DNA of 64,000 nucleotides from Chrysophaeum taylorii (Eukaryota; Sar; Pelagophyceae; Pelagomonadales; Pelagomonadaceae), in the NCBI GenBank assembly GCA_029834535.1, contig JAQMWT010000341.1, positions 62,001-126,000 on the forward strand, written 5' to 3'. Numbering within the stretch: position 1 is the stretch's first letter; each line of letters opens with the position of its first letter. The notes beneath the pieces were generated by a model that saw nothing but the letters and a program-made list of their open reading frames with translations, did no database searches and had not been told where the DNA came from. The position numbers and the translations under genes were made by a program. Shown here one piece after another: positions 29,023 to 40,300 of the stretch.

Positions 29023-30051
29023 TTAATCATCAGCTCGGGGGTGGTTTTTTTTTTTCTGCGGTGGGCCTAATAGGGAGACGTCGTACTTTCTGTCTAAAGC
29101 GTGCTTGCGGAGGATAGGCGGGGCCTCGGCGTCGTCGTCATCCTCGGCAGGCTCGCCGGCAACGTCGTCGTCGTCGTCATAAGCGTGGAGCGCCGAAAGC
29201 GGCGGCGAAAGGCTGCGGGCTTTGGCCTCCTGGACGAGCCCAGCCGTGCGCGTGGTGTCGCGTGCCGGCTCGTAGAGGGCGGGACCCGTGCGGTCGAACT
29301 GGACCAGAATGACCTCGGGGTCGCTGACGAGCGCTACTAAGGTATCATCTCGAAGGAAGCGAAGGTCGACGGGGGGGGTCGGGAGGGGGAGGGAAGTCGA
29401 AAGTCGACAGTCGATATCGAAGATCCTGACGATACCCTCTTTAGCCGTCCCGAGAGCCAGAGCGTCCGAGGTTGCCGCCAGACACGTGCAACATCCTTCG
29501 ACCGTCGCGCGAAATAGCTCGGAGCCGGTCGTCGCGTCCCAGAGGCGGAGCGTTCCGTCGCCGCCGCAGCTCGCGAGCATGCGGTCCGCCGCGAAGACGC
29601 AACTCGAGACAAAATCGGTGTGCCCCAGGCAAAAAGCCTCGATGAGGGCTGTCTGGGGCCAGGCTGATACCCTTATCTTTTCGTTCCGGTCGCAGGTCGC
29701 GACCAGGCGCTCGTCGTAAGAGAACGCGACGCACGTGATGACGCTCGAGGTGTGCCCCAGGCAGAAGACGGGCTTTCCGAGGTCGGGGACCTTGGTGGCG
29801 TGGAGCTCGCCTCCGCATGCGACGACCAGGATGTCGGTGGCGATGGCCACCGCGCTGGGTTTTCGTGGGGCGACACCCTCGGTGACGCGTCCGTCGCGGA
29901 GATCGAAACACCGCAACGTCTTGGTCGCACACGCCGCCACCACCCACGACCCGCTCGCCGCGACGGCCACGACCCGTTCCGCATCGAGGACGCCGCGGTC
30001 GACGACGACGATCCCCGATTCGAGCCCGACCCCAAAATCGAAGAGGAGCAT
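29023..30051 (-). CDS. WDR4: tRNA (guanine-N7) methyltransferase non-catalytic WD40 subunit
   Basis: A 342-aa beta-propeller protein. The decisive region is GHTSSVITCVAFSYDERLVA, TCDRNEKIRVSAWPQTALIE, AFCLGHTDFVSS, the diagnostic blade of WDR4/Trm82 (D-R-D-E-K-I-R-V-S and S-F-C-L-G-H-T-E-F-V-S in other eukaryotes). Next comes SCGGDGTLRLWDATTGSEL. It partners METTL1/Trm8 to make m7G46 in tRNAs. The C-terminal tail is acidic then basic (HALDRKYDVSLLGPPQKKK). Start ATG 30051; the longer open frame upstream overlaps the divergent coiled-coil gene. It is a single exon with a 73-bp gap to the divergent neighbour. Confidence 0.88.
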   Translation of the reverse strand: MLLFDFGVGLESGIVVVDRGVLDAERVVAVAASGSWVVAACATKTLRCFDLRDGRVTEGVAPRKPSAVAIATDILVVACGGELHATKVPDLGKPVFCLGHTSSVITCVAFSYDERLVATCDRNEKIRVSAWPQTALIEAFCLGHTDFVSSCVFAADRMLASCGGDGTLRLWDATTGSELFRATVEGCCTCLAATSDALALGTAKEGIVRIFDIDCRLSTSLPLPTPPVDLRFLRDDTLVALVSDPEVILVQFDRTGPALYEPARDTTRTAGLVQEAKARSLSPPLSALHAYDDDDDVAGEPAEDDDDAEAPPILRKHALDRKYDVSLLGPPQKKKNHPRADD

Positions 30052-30124
30052 CCTTTTCAGGGAGGGTAAGGGTTTGTTGTTGAGAAAACAAGCAAGTCGT
30101 TCAAACAACAACAACAACATAATA

Positions 30125-30766
30125 ATGGCCCCCGGCTCGGTGACGAGCGAGGCGCCGGCGACGCCGATGGAGGGCGCCATCTCCGACGGCCGACATCTCC
30201 TCGCAACCTACCGACGCGGCCGGAAGAAAATGCAGCTGACGACGTCGACACCGCGGTCGTCGACGACGCCTGCGGCCGCCGCACCGGTGACGAGGACGCC
30301 AACAAGAAGCTTAGATGACGACGAGCCTCGGGAAGACCTCGACAATCTCTGCGAGATGGCGCGCCGCATCAGCCTCCAAATCAGAAAAGCCGCCGAGCCC
30401 AACGATGGCGCCTCAGAGCCGAGGCTCGAGGGCGGCGCGGCCGCCGTCATCGTCGAACTTACCAGAGCTCTTACCAAGGCCACAACGATGCGCGACGCCG
30501 ACCGCGCCCGCCTCGAGACGGAGAACAGGCAACTCCGGTCCCGGGTCGCGCACCTCGAGAAGCAGCTCGACGAGCTCGCCTTTTCCTTCGACGCTCTTAT
30601 GCTCTGCCTCGGCGAGGAACCGGTAAACGTCGTCCCTCGGGAACCCCACCCCAAGATCAGACCAACGACCGAGCGCACCTCCATTTCATCTTTCTCGGCA
30701 GCATCATCAGCATCAGATCACCCAAACACGCCACCAACGCCCTTGGTCGACGACGACGACGCGTGA
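30125..30766 (+). CDS. Coiled-coil protein of unknown function
   Basis: A 213-aa protein with a low-complexity N-terminus (TTPAAAAPVTRTPTRS), a helical segment NLCEMARRISLQIRKAAE and a leucine-rich coiled coil ~residues 120-155 (RARLETENRQLRSRVAHLEK then QLDELAFSFDALMLCL), and an acidic end (LVDDDDA). No family was recognised; it may be a small adaptor or centrosomal-type protein. ATG at 30125 starts MAPGSVTSEAPATP. It shares the divergent promoter with WDR4. Confidence 0.68.
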   Translation: MAPGSVTSEAPATPMEGAISDGRHLLATYRRGRKKMQLTTSTPRSSTTPAAAAPVTRTPTRSLDDDEPREDLDNLCEMARRISLQIRKAAEPNDGASEPRLEGGAAAVIVELTRALTKATTMRDADRARLETENRQLRSRVAHLEKQLDELAFSFDALMLCLGEEPVNVVPREPHPKIRPTTERTSISSFSAASSASDHPNTPPTPLVDDDDA

Positions 30767-31391
30767 CACTCTCGTGTTCGTCGTCGGACTCGGCGCCGCT
30801 TGATATTTTGTTTATTTTGGAGAAGAGGGAGATTACTGTTATTTTTGAAATGGACACCCCCGGAGGTATCTCGCAACCCAGACTTGGTTGTTGCGCTTCT
30901 TCACCCACTGGCCTCGTTGACGTGGCAAAGAAGATTCGTGAGGTCAACAACTCCGCTCGTCGGGCACTTGGCGTCTCTACCCCGCCGCCGCCGCCTTCTG
31001 CGGCTTGGCAACTAAGTAACTTCAAGGACCAACGACGACTGTTTCAGGAGCAGCGCGTCCTCCGGACTCTTACATGCTTCATTCGCTTCTCCTCCGTCGG
31101 ATTGGATTCGACCCCCGCGACGAGCAGCACTTAAGACCCAAGACGCCGTGCGCGGCGGGAGTCTCTCACACCTGGTTGGAACGAATCCGGTGTGGGTGTC
31201 TTCCCCCGGCAGTCGTCGACTCCTCAAGTCGAACGATTGCCCACCTCGTAGATGGCTAATAACGAAGCTTGCTAGGGGCCTCGTGTTGCGGCGACAATCA
31301 GCCACCTAAGAAAATAGAACCGCAAGGTCACTCACTCACTCACTGCCGGTGTAGACACTCAGCTCGAGAGGAGTGAGTAGTAGGAAGCACG
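30767..31391. other. Intergenic DNA with weak ORFs
   Basis: The plus-strand frame MDTPGGISQPRLGCCASSPT (from 30850) runs about 95 codons to 31134 without a recognisable motif. CACT repeats lie at 31328-31343. Presumed 3' flank of the kinase-like locus. Confidence 0.35.
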
Positions 31392-33800
31392 TTAATAGTT
31401 ATTATTAGCTTTTTTCGTGCGGAGTCTATCGTAAGGGCGAAATAGTCTAATAGAAGTGTCAAAACGAGTGTCTGAGTTATTGCTACTACTATCGCGGCAC
31501 TTCCGGGGAAGATCCGGAGGCTGGCGGTCGATGGCGTTTCGCGAGCGGCACACCAAGGCGTCGTCGTTAAGAATGGCGAGCATTGTCCTCGCGACGGGGT
31601 AGGATTTGGCGAACTTGGCATCATAGGCTCCTCCAGCGAGCGAGCACGCGTTGGCCAGGAGACTCGTCGTCGCCCGAGAGGCGGAGACGATGATCCCTTT
31701 GAAATCGGCCTTGACAAACGCTCTGACGAGGTCTGTGCCCTTGAGAGAGAACGCCCCCCGCAGAAACGTAGTTGTGATCGACGATGACGTTGGCGTCGTG
31801 GCCGACGACGACGACGACGACGCCGCCAACGTCGTCTCGCAGGACAGCCTCTGGCGTTTTCTTTTTAAAATCGATGTGACTCTCGATCAGTTTGGCAACG
31901 GTCGACAGCCTTGTTCGTAGCGCGCGGCGGAGAAGAGGCGAGTCGTCGACAACGTAGCACGTGAGATTGCTGGAAACGGCGAAGCTCGCGGTTAATCGTC
32001 TTATCCTGCGCTCGACCCCGAGGACTTTACCCGGAAGGTGGAAGCGGACGTCCGAAGCATGGTTTTTCTTCGTGGTTTCGACCGAGGCGTGGAGGTGGCA
32101 ATCGCCATCGAGAGCACGCGTAAATACCCGACACGATTCGAGGCCGAGGCCAAGGCCGCGCGCGTCGCAGGTGCCGACGTCGCCCTTGAATATCAGCTCT
32201 TTGAGCGTCGACCTCATGCCACGACCGATGTCGCGGACGGCAAAGTGAAGCGACCCGTTCGCCTCATCGAGAAAGACAAAATGAACCGATCCGTCGTAGC
32301 GTCTCGAGCATTGCTGAGGAGGTTGCTGGCAACGCGTGCCAGCGTGAAAGCATCGGTTTTGACCCAGACCACGGCGCCGTCCTTCGCCTCGCGGAGCCTG
32401 CCCTCGAAACCGTAGGAGAATCGAACGTTGGCGACCGATCCCCTCGCTAGCCTGGCTGCCGACGCCACGTCGTGCTCGGCGAGATTAACGACTTGCCAGT
32501 TCGAGACACGTATTTGCCCGTAGATATGGGGAATAGGCACAGCCTTGTCCGAATGAGCTGGTCGGCTTCTTCGAGGTTGGCCCAGCTCTCGGATATGGCG
32601 ACATGCTGCCCCAGGTAAAAAAATTGTGGTCAGAGCAAGCGGACTTGGACGACGTCGCGTCGTGCCAATTTTGGAGGAGCAGGTCGGCCGCGGGTTTGTA
32701 CTTGTTGCGAATCTCGTGTGCGAACTGTGCCAATAACTTTTGCTGCACCTCGAGCTTGTACTACGTCTTATCATCCATAAGCTCGGTGTCGTCGCCAAAA
32801 AAAGACCAAGTACTTTTTTTCGCGGCCGTCGTCGACGACGACGTCAACCAGCCGCGACGTAGACTGGACGAACAGACGCAATCGGCGTCCATTTTTTGGA
32901 CCGTGCCCTCTCACCGTTCGCGCGATATTTCCGATAAGAGAAGGGGGGTGAGGACGTTTCACTTCTTGGCTCCACATTCTGCGATCTTCCAAGTGATGAT
33001 GACTTGGTGTCGTGGTCTGAGATCTTCCCAATTCCCTCAAAGGTATCAGATATCCGCAACGGTCGTCCCAACGAGGTCATCTTGATGATCGAGACCAAAG
33101 GTCGCGAGCGCCGCCCGATTGACCTGGAGGCTATTGCAGTTGATGTCGACAATAATGCACGGTCCCATGCCATCGATCAAAGTACTCCTCGTGCTCGCCG
33201 AGGTTCGCAGCGACTCTCGAAAATAATACGCTGGGCAGGGAGAGGAACATGATCACGACAGTATCCACCAGCAGACCCCAGAACAGCGTCCTGGTTTGTT
33301 TCTGGACGCGCTTGAACGAGGACTCGTAGGCCAGACTCGACGACTCGTGCCGTAGTACGAGGTCTTCTGGCACAAAATCGTTGATCATCGCCACGACGGC
33401 GCGCCGAAGGGAGTCGACAACGCCGAGGCACAACGACCTATGTGCGCGAAACTCGTCCGCAGTCGTCCGCGGCGCGCGGACCTTCTGCTCGGTGTTATCC
33501 TGCATCAAATCGCGAAGAGCGACGTTGCTCGAGGCAGTCCGCAAAGATAAGTTCTTAAAGTTGGACCTCTTCGTGCACGCGGGCGGTCAACATGATCTCT
33601 TAAGTCATATCTCTGCATTCGAGTTGCAACAACGTGTCCACCAAACGATCCGCCTTGACCTCAATCGCCGTCTGTGCCCCCAAAGCCCCGAAGATCGACA
33701 CCATCAGCCCACACGCACAACACTTCGGCTCAACGTTGTCCACGACGCTCGTCTCGAATTTATGATGACCTCATTGAGTGCTGTCTTCGTCATTGAGGAC
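31392..33800 (-). pseudogene. Hybrid histidine kinase, interrupted reading frame
   Basis: Kinase parts appear in order on the minus strand but in different frames: a TM helix LFWGLLVDTVVIMFLSLP (~33270), PAS-like GPCIIVDINCNSLQVN (~33150), H-box LLAQFAHEIRNKYKP (~32720), N-box LARVASNLLSNARDA (~32330), G1 VRDIGRGM (~32225), G2 ARGLGLGLESC (~32160), and a receiver with YVVDDSPLLRRAL (~31955) then KGTDLVRAFVKADF and GIIVSAS (~31680-31740). Some breaks fit tiny introns (46 nt ending CGTAG before the H-box; one before HVAISESWANLEEAD). Two do not: a +1 shift inside the ATPase domain between SNLLSNA and RYDGSVHFVF, and an extra base in the six-C run 31754-31759 within the receiver. It is either a decayed gene or carries assembly indels. 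A functional copy would relay phosphate from His to the receiver Asp. Confidence 0.6.
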
Positions 33801-34180
33801 GACCGCTTGAACCACCTTGTCCTGCTGGCAACAACACACACGCGACGGTGGACTTCGAAAACCTGGATGACCGTACTACTGTAGCGTACGAAACCTTCAG
33901 AGACTTGCCCTTATGTGTCATCACGCTTGAAGGGTGGCTCACTACGATCGCTAGGAGGCTACGTACTCGAACGCACTTCAACTTGAGTTACTGAAGGCAA
34001 TCGTCGCACTTCACCATTTGTTTCCTTTAACAATAAAGAATAAAGTCTTTCTGTCGACACTTTTTCACTGAATCGGCACTGTACCTGTGCGCCAACTTCC
34101 TGCGTGCCAGGCGCCAGCAAACTGACAGACGAGGTGCAGGACTTATAAAAACATGATGGCCCCATGAAATAAAATGAAAT

Positions 34181-34210
34181 GACATGACATGACATGACAT
34201 GACATGACAT
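34181..34210. repeat. GACAT pentanucleotide tandem repeat
   Basis: Six perfect units, flanked by related AATGAAAT sequence. Confidence 0.85.
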
Positions 34211-34331
34211 GACGTGAAAAAAGGGGAGAAGCCGGCGAGCGAGCTGTGCCTGCACATCTCGGCAGCAACCGGGGCAATTTCGTCGTGTGTAAGTGAAAGG
34301 TGACGGTGGCGGCACGGTTGCGGGGGGGGGC

Positions 34332-34360
34332 TTCGTTCGTTCGTTCGTTCGTTCGTTCGA
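34332..34360. repeat. CGTT tetranucleotide tandem repeat
   Basis: Seven units following a run of G residues in non-coding DNA. Confidence 0.85.
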
Positions 34361-34424
34361 AGAAGGAGTGTAAGGCGGAGAAGGAAGCGCCCGATAAAAA
34401 ATGCGGGCTTGACCGCGCACTCTC

Positions 34425-35342
34425 TTAAGAGGCGGCGGCGGGGGCCTTTTGGTGTGGCGGGAGGGCCTTGTTGACGGCGTCATAGCACTCGTCGAGGATA
34501 CGTTCGGGCGTCTTGCCGATAGTATGGATCCGAGGGAGAATAGCCAGCTCGACGCCGCGGGGTCTCCCGAGGGGCATGAGGGCGAAGGGGGGGTGCCAAC
34601 GATAGAGGTCGCGGATCGCGACGGGGACGACGTCGACGCCGGCATCGATGGCCATCTTGAAGGGGCCGCGCTTGAACGCCTGGAGTCGACCGTCTGCCGA
34701 GCGCGTGCCTTCGGCGAAGGCGACGAGGGAGTTGCCATTTTTGAGCGTGTCGACGGCCTTCTTGTACGAGTCGAGCTGCGAGCGGCGGTCGGAGCGACGG
34801 AGCGCGACGTGGCCGGCGAAACCCATGGCCCAACCGATAAGAGGAATGCGGAGGATTTCGATTTTCGAAATGTATTTAACCGGTCGCGGGAGAAAGCCAC
34901 TGAGGGTAAGGATGTCGAGGTAGGAGGTGTGGTTGGGCACGTAGAGGACAGCTTCGCCGCGGGCGGGAAGCTCTTCTTTGTTGAGGAGGCGCGGCCGGTA
35001 GCCGCACGTGAGCATCGAGAGACGCGCCCATAACCCCACCACAAAATCCATCGACCGCCGGCGCTTGTCGTCGAAGAGCTTTGAGAATATCCCGCACAAA
35101 ATCACGAGCGGGTAGAGCGCGAAGACCCAGATCGACATGTTGATGGAGAACAAGGCGCCGACTATGTTTATGGACTTGCCGCCGAGGGTCAGGCTGAGGG
35201 GGCCGGGTTGGAGCGCGGGGGGCTCGATGGCAGCCGCCGCGGCAGCGCGCACCGAAATAGGACTACTCCCACGCATGCGCGCGGAAGGCACCGGCGCGAG
35301 GCGAAAGGCCGCCACCGCAGCGACGAGGAAAATCGCACGCAT
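34425..35342 (-). CDS. Plastid 1-acyl-sn-glycerol-3-phosphate acyltransferase (LPAAT)
   Basis: A 305-aa PlsC-family enzyme that makes phosphatidic acid from lysophosphatidic acid. Motif I NHTSYLD holds the H-x-x-x-x-D catalytic pair, motif III is VAFAEGTRSADGR, and PVKYISKIEILRIPLIGWAM is motif II. Two TM segments lie before motif I (INMSIWVFALYPLVILCGIF). The N-terminus MRAIFLVAAVAAF then RLAPVPSARMRG is a signal peptide with an A-A-F motif at the predicted cleavage site followed by a basic, Ser-rich stretch, the heterokont plastid-targeting design (ASAFAP-like). ATG 35342 is chosen; the TTG four codons upstream would spoil the signal. It is divergent from the next gene with a 61-bp gap. Confidence 0.9.
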   Translation of the reverse strand: MRAIFLVAAVAAFRLAPVPSARMRGSSPISVRAAAAAAIEPPALQPGPLSLTLGGKSINIVGALFSINMSIWVFALYPLVILCGIFSKLFDDKRRRSMDFVVGLWARLSMLTCGYRPRLLNKEELPARGEAVLYVPNHTSYLDILTLSGFLPRPVKYISKIEILRIPLIGWAMGFAGHVALRRSDRRSQLDSYKKAVDTLKNGNSLVAFAEGTRSADGRLQAFKRGPFKMAIDAGVDVVPVAIRDLYRWHPPFALMPLGRPRGVELAILPRIHTIGKTPERILDECYDAVNKALPPHQKAPAAAS

Positions 35343-35403
35343 ACGTAGCCGCAACTCCCTTACCCCCTTACCTCAACACTTACCCGCGCTTGGTGGTTCA
35401 AGC

Positions 35404-36286
35404 ATGCACTGGTCCGGGTTCGTCCTGGTGAGCCTCGTGCCGTGGTGTGTGCATCGCGGGGGCGAAACAACGGAAGACGACGAGGTGGTGGGAACCCCCG
35501 TGGCAGAAAACGCGACCGTGGGGAACGCGTCAGTCGCCGAGAACGCCACGGCTCCCCCGCTCGCGCGAATTCCCATCCCTCCGGGGGCGCGCATGCCGCT
35601 GCCGCCCAGGCGGACCTTTTCGACGACGAGGCCGCCCACCTCGAAGACGTTCGCCTCGCTCAAGACAAAGAGGTTCGGTTCGACGCTCGACAAGACGCCG
35701 CCGCCTCTCGTCTCTAGGCGACCCGCTCCTGTCGCCTTTGCCAAACGACCGATTCCAAAAAGCGACGGCACAAACTTCACGGCTCTCAACGCCTCGGAAC
35801 CGGTCGAGACCTCAATTCAGGAAATCGTCCAGCCTCTCGTGACTCCCGAGGATGTCCAGCCTCCTCTGATGACTCCCGAGGATGCCGCCGGCCGCGCGAC
35901 CGCCGCCGCCGTCGCCTCCGTCGACGTCTCCTCCGAGCCAGAGGAGGTCGCGCTCCTCTCACCGCGCTCGCGCAACCAGCTTGTCCGGGCGTTCTCCGCG
36001 TCACTCGTCTCGTGAGTTCTCGTCTCCGTCTCTCGGTCACTTTTGTTGTCGGACAGCTTCGCCATCGCTTCCGCGAACCGAGCCTCGCCCTTCGCGTCGG
36101 CGGCGGTGCGTCTTTCGTCGTCGTCGTCGTCGCTCCACTCGTCGTTACTACTCCGATCCCGCGCAGTGGATTGGCTCCACGATCGGCGCTACGCTCCGCA
36201 CGCTTCTCATCGTCTACCAGGTCCTCTTGCACGCCTTCTACGCCTACGCTCCCGCGATCTGGCCGCACCGCGCCATCCGACCCTGA
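35404..36286 (+). CDS. Secreted/type I membrane protein of unknown function, three exons
   Basis: Exons 35404..36011, 36057..36105 and 36167..36286 (introns 45 and 61 nt; donors GTGAGT and GTGCGT) give 258 aa. A signal peptide MHWSGFVLVSLVPWCVHR is followed by three N-glycosylation sequons (NATVGNAS, then NAT), a Pro/Arg-rich region, and a short repeat in VQPLVTPEDV / VQPPLMTPED. The last exon encodes a membrane helix IGATLRTLLIVYQVLLHAFY and a short end. No family recognised. Splicing is supported because only this join gives a single continuous frame ending in a TM helix. Confidence 0.62.
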
Positions 36287-36304
36287 TTTCATCATCATTG
36301 ATCT

Positions 36305-36305
36305 C

Positions 36306-36350
<45 letters not shown>
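36305..36350. repeat. GAT/ATG trinucleotide microsatellite
   Basis: About fourteen ATG units right after the preceding stop codon. Frames through it give poly-Met or poly-Asp and are not coding. Confidence 0.9.
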
Positions 36351-36537
36351 AAGGGGTGGTGACGACCTCGACTCTCTCGCACCGCCCCCTTTGGCTGGCC
36401 TGACTGAAACCGCGTCCGAGCACGCGGCGACACAACCGCGGGGGTGTGGCGCAGACGACTACTCCTCCTATGATATAATGTATTACACGAAAGTGCCGCT
36501 TACTCCTCCTCCGTTTTATTATACACAAGGCAAGAAA

Positions 36538-37272
36538 TTAGTGGGTCGAAGAGCGGGCGTGGAACTGCGATTGCCAGGCTTCGAGGGCTGTGCGCATTTT
36601 GGAGTTGAGCTTGACGGCGGGTCGCTTGACCTTGCACGCCGCGAAGGCGTCGCGCCAGTTGTCAAACTTGCCGGCCTTCACCAGGGCCGCGCACATGACC
36701 GTCGTAGACCGGCCGCGGCCGTGTGCGCAGTGCACGAGGACGTGGCCGTTCCTGCGGGCGGAGACGCAAAATATCGCGGCCTCCTCGATCATCTCAGGAC
36801 TCGGCGGTGAGCCGTCCCAAACGGCTACCAGCTTGTACTCGTCGGTGCTGGCGCGCAGGCGCTCGGGAAGCTCGCACGTCAAATCGAGGACGCCGCTGAA
36901 GTGGCGCGGTCGGTCCTTGAGGCGGTCGGCGTATCGCCCGCCCAGCCACCACCCGTCGACAACCTCGTCCGCCTCGCGAACCGCGTGGTATCGTTTGCCC
37001 AAAATCGTGTGGATCTTCGTGTAAAGCCAGGTTGGCCCAATGAACCCAAACCACACGACGACAGACCACCACGGCAACTCGCCATCTTCGTCCTTTCCAA
37101 TCATCCAACTTGCACCGCGATTCGACACGAACCCGAGCGTCACGAGGCCGTTCACGACGGCGACATACACGCTCACGATGCGGACAAGACCATTTTCGAA
37201 GCAGCAACCGCACACCCCGGCCACGGTCGATAGGCCCGCGTACTTCAGAAAGACTCCGTGCACCGTCAGCAT
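36538..37272 (-). CDS. Membrane-anchored dual-specificity phosphatase
   Basis: A 244-aa protein. The N-terminal 95 residues hold three hydrophobic segments (VRIVSVYVAVVNGLVTLGFV, WWSVVVWFGFIGPTWLYTKI). The C-terminal half is a cysteine phosphatase domain with the P-loop HCAHGRGRS (Cys182, Arg188) and an upstream VWDGSPPSPE whose Asp153 suits the general acid. The DGWWLGGR motif before it is typical of DSP-like domains such as PTPMT1 and PRL relatives. Substrates may be phosphoproteins or phospholipids. It is a single exon; ATG at 37272. Confidence 0.85.
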   Translation of the reverse strand: MLTVHGVFLKYAGLSTVAGVCGCCFENGLVRIVSVYVAVVNGLVTLGFVSNRGASWMIGKDEDGELPWWSVVVWFGFIGPTWLYTKIHTILGKRYHAVREADEVVDGWWLGGRYADRLKDRPRHFSGVLDLTCELPERLRASTDEYKLVAVWDGSPPSPEMIEEAAIFCVSARRNGHVLVHCAHGRGRSTTVMCAALVKAGKFDNWRDAFAACKVKRPAVKLNSKMRTALEAWQSQFHARSSTH

Positions 37273-37344
37273 CTCGCTGTAACGCTGTCGTCCGTTGAGG
37301 TGGAGCCTATGGTGGTGGGGGTGTTCTTGATGATTAAAAACTCT

Positions 37345-40300
37345 CTAGTAGTGAAAGACTCCTCGTCCTCCTCCTCCTCCTCCAATGCCGTCGTCGTCAA
37401 AGTCAAAGTCAGAGTCGTCGTCCGCGAGATGAAGCAGACCCAGGTTCTTCTTGGGCTGGCTGTGCTCCACGGTTATCGCTCGAAACAAGACCTGGCGAGA
37501 TCCCGACACCCAGACGCGCCACTTCGTGAGGACTCGCCGGAGGAGATTGTCGCGGTAGTAGCTGAGCGCGACTGCGCAATCGACCGCAGCGAGACGCCAG
37601 TCGAAAAAGGCTCGTCCTACAAGGTGCGCAGCCTTGAGCCTGCTGACTCGCCGGAGCCGCGACCAATCGCGCAAGCGACGAATCGCGCGTCGAGCATCGA
37701 CGGTTTGTCGTTCGCGACGATGGTTCAAGATCGTCTCGAACCAACGAGAAACGGCACCTCGCACCCTACACCTCGCATTCTCATCTTGAGCCACGAGAGC
37801 ACGGAACTCAGATTGCTTGCGATAGACAGCTTTTTCGTGCCAGTCGCGGATACGCCGGCGCGCTCGCCTCGCCTCGCGCTTCTGCGCAGCCCAATGGTTC
37901 CGGTGACGATTCGAGCACCGACGCTCGATAAGGGCAAACAGATTATTTCTCAGCACGCGACGCTGCCTGTAAGAATTCATCGCGCGAGCTTTCGCTGCGT
38001 CCGAATTCCGTCTCGCACGGCGTCGTAGCACGAACGCGCGCCATCGCTCCAGGTAGACGCGTCTCGCTTTCCAACGAACTACGTTGTGCGAGGCTGCGGA
38101 ACCGCGTTCCAGAGCTTGCTGCCGACACGCGACTTGACTCGCCCAAGTCCCCAAGGCGACGCGCAGACTGCAGCTCTCGTGATGTCGCACGGCGACGCGG
38201 AAACGGAACCGCGACCGTCGCCACCGCCGCGATAGTGCGTGCCACGCGAAAAAGCACGTGCTCAAACGTCGACTGATGCGCCATTCCAAGGCCTTGCTAT
38301 TGCTCCTATAAACTTTACGTTGGCACAACACGAAAAAATGGAGCGCGCTCATTGCACGCGCGACCATTCGGCGATTTGTGAGATCGCGGCCTCTAGTAGT
38401 CTGGGCGCCGCGACTGCGAGCGGCAACGCTAGCGCGGTCGTGCCACAACCGTATACTTTCCTTGGTCCTCAAGTCACTCATCGTCCTAAGGGCATGCCTC
38501 AATCGGCGGATAGAACGCACGCGTCCAGTCCAGCGAAACAAATAGTGCGCCAGCGATCGGATTTGCTGTCGTCGCGTCGCCGTTTGTAGGCGACGGCGAA
38601 GCCCGTCGAGGACGGTCCGCTTCGCCCGTCTCGCCGAGTAGCGCTGAATTCGCGACTTCCGGCGTCGAAGCTCACACAACGCGAGGCGAAATGAGCGCTG
38701 GAGGCAACAAACCGCGTCACACAGCCGCGCCTTATGTTTAACGGCTTGACGGCATCTCGCGATCAGCTGTATTTGGACGACGAGCACCTTAGATAATAAG
38801 GCGAATCGTACGCTCGCCGCTCGCGAGCGGTACGCAGTCTGTACGAGAACAGCAGCCTCGAACCGCTTGCGCAGAACCGCGCGTGCACGCGTCTGAAGTC
38901 CAATAATGAAACAGAGTTGTCGAGACCAACACCGCCTCGCGATCGTGGACCGCGCGAATGCCTGAACGCGCTGAATCGAGCGACGCCGTTTCGCAAGCTC
39001 GCGTCGCGCGCGTAGCCTTCGAGCGTGGAGCTGGAGTCCACGAGCGCAAGTGGCGATCGAACGATACTTACGTCGCGCAGACGCGCGACGAATGAGCTTC
39101 TGGGCAAGAATGATGCGAGATTGAGCCTTCAAAAACCAACGCCGATCGACGACGCGGCGAGCCCGCCGTTGCAACAGCGAGATCACGCTCCTCTTTGCCC
39201 CGAAGGCAGTTCGCGACACGAAACCACGATATGCAAGCTGGATCAAAAGTGCGCCGTTGCGCTGGCCAACGAAGTGTCTCCTCACTCGCGCACCTCTCGC
39301 GGTTCGTTGCACCACGATGACGCTCGCGCGCGTCGCGCGATACCGCTCGCGCGCCGCGCGTTTGCGAGATTGGATCTGAAGACTAATAACGCTGGCCAAA
39401 CACCTAGCATACTGCGTTCTCGCGAGGATCATTCGGAAAGCGCCTTGGAGACGTCGAAGCGCAGACAGCATGGTTCGGTAACGCGATCGAGCCACAACCA
39501 CTCTTGCGATTGCCTGGATGAAAATAATGCAGAGACGCAGGAAGAGAAACGCGCGTCGATAGAGCCTCGCCCGGCATGCCTTCTGCAAGAGGAGAGCGAG
39601 CGCACGCTGACGTACAAATATCCATCCGCATCTGGAACCGCGGAAAAGGGCCTGTGTTTTAGCGGCAGCGGCGTGCCACTTGTCGAGAGTCTTGCGAACG
39701 TTCGCGCCCCGCGCGAGCCGCTGCAACCGCAACGAGACATCGCGTCGAGCCCTATACGGCCGCGCGGCTCCCGAGGCGCGGATCCATGCCTCGGTGTCAG
39801 TCGCAGCCTTGCGCAACACCAAGAAGTCGCGCCGAGCTAATCGAGTGCGACAAGTCGCCTGCAACACGACCACGAGACGTTGGCGCGTCGCGTATCGGCA
39901 CAGCGCGCGATAACCGCGAGCGAGCGCCTGTACGCGCCGAGCCGCCCGCCTCTCGCGGAGGTACGCCTGCCGTTGCTTGACGCCTCGGGCCAACGACTGC
40001 ACGCGAGCCGCCGCGCGCTCGCGCCGAAGCGTCAACGCCGCTCGGAAACAAATGGCAGCTCGACTCCGCGCGAGCGATTGAACAACCACGAGGCAACCTT
40101 TAAAGCGTCGAAACCGGCGCCGCGCTTCGATCTCGCGAACGTACGTTTGCAAGACCAGCGCCGCGCGGCAGGTGGTCGCAAACGTGCGCGCGATAGGCCG
40201 TCGGCGAACGCGAGCTTGAGCGCGCGCAAGCACCAAAAGAACAGCGCGTCGGCGACTCGCGCGCGCTCTGAGCCGGTTTAATAAGCCTCGCGCCGCGAAA

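Larger units (their letters stand above)
33801..34424. other. Intergenic DNA with two microsatellites
   Basis: No gene. It holds the GACAT and CGTT repeats listed separately and is presumably the 3' flank of the acyltransferase gene. Confidence 0.5.

Noticed and set aside
36043-36810. ORF with fourteen consecutive Met
   Set aside because: Reads through an ATG microsatellite and joins unrelated frames.
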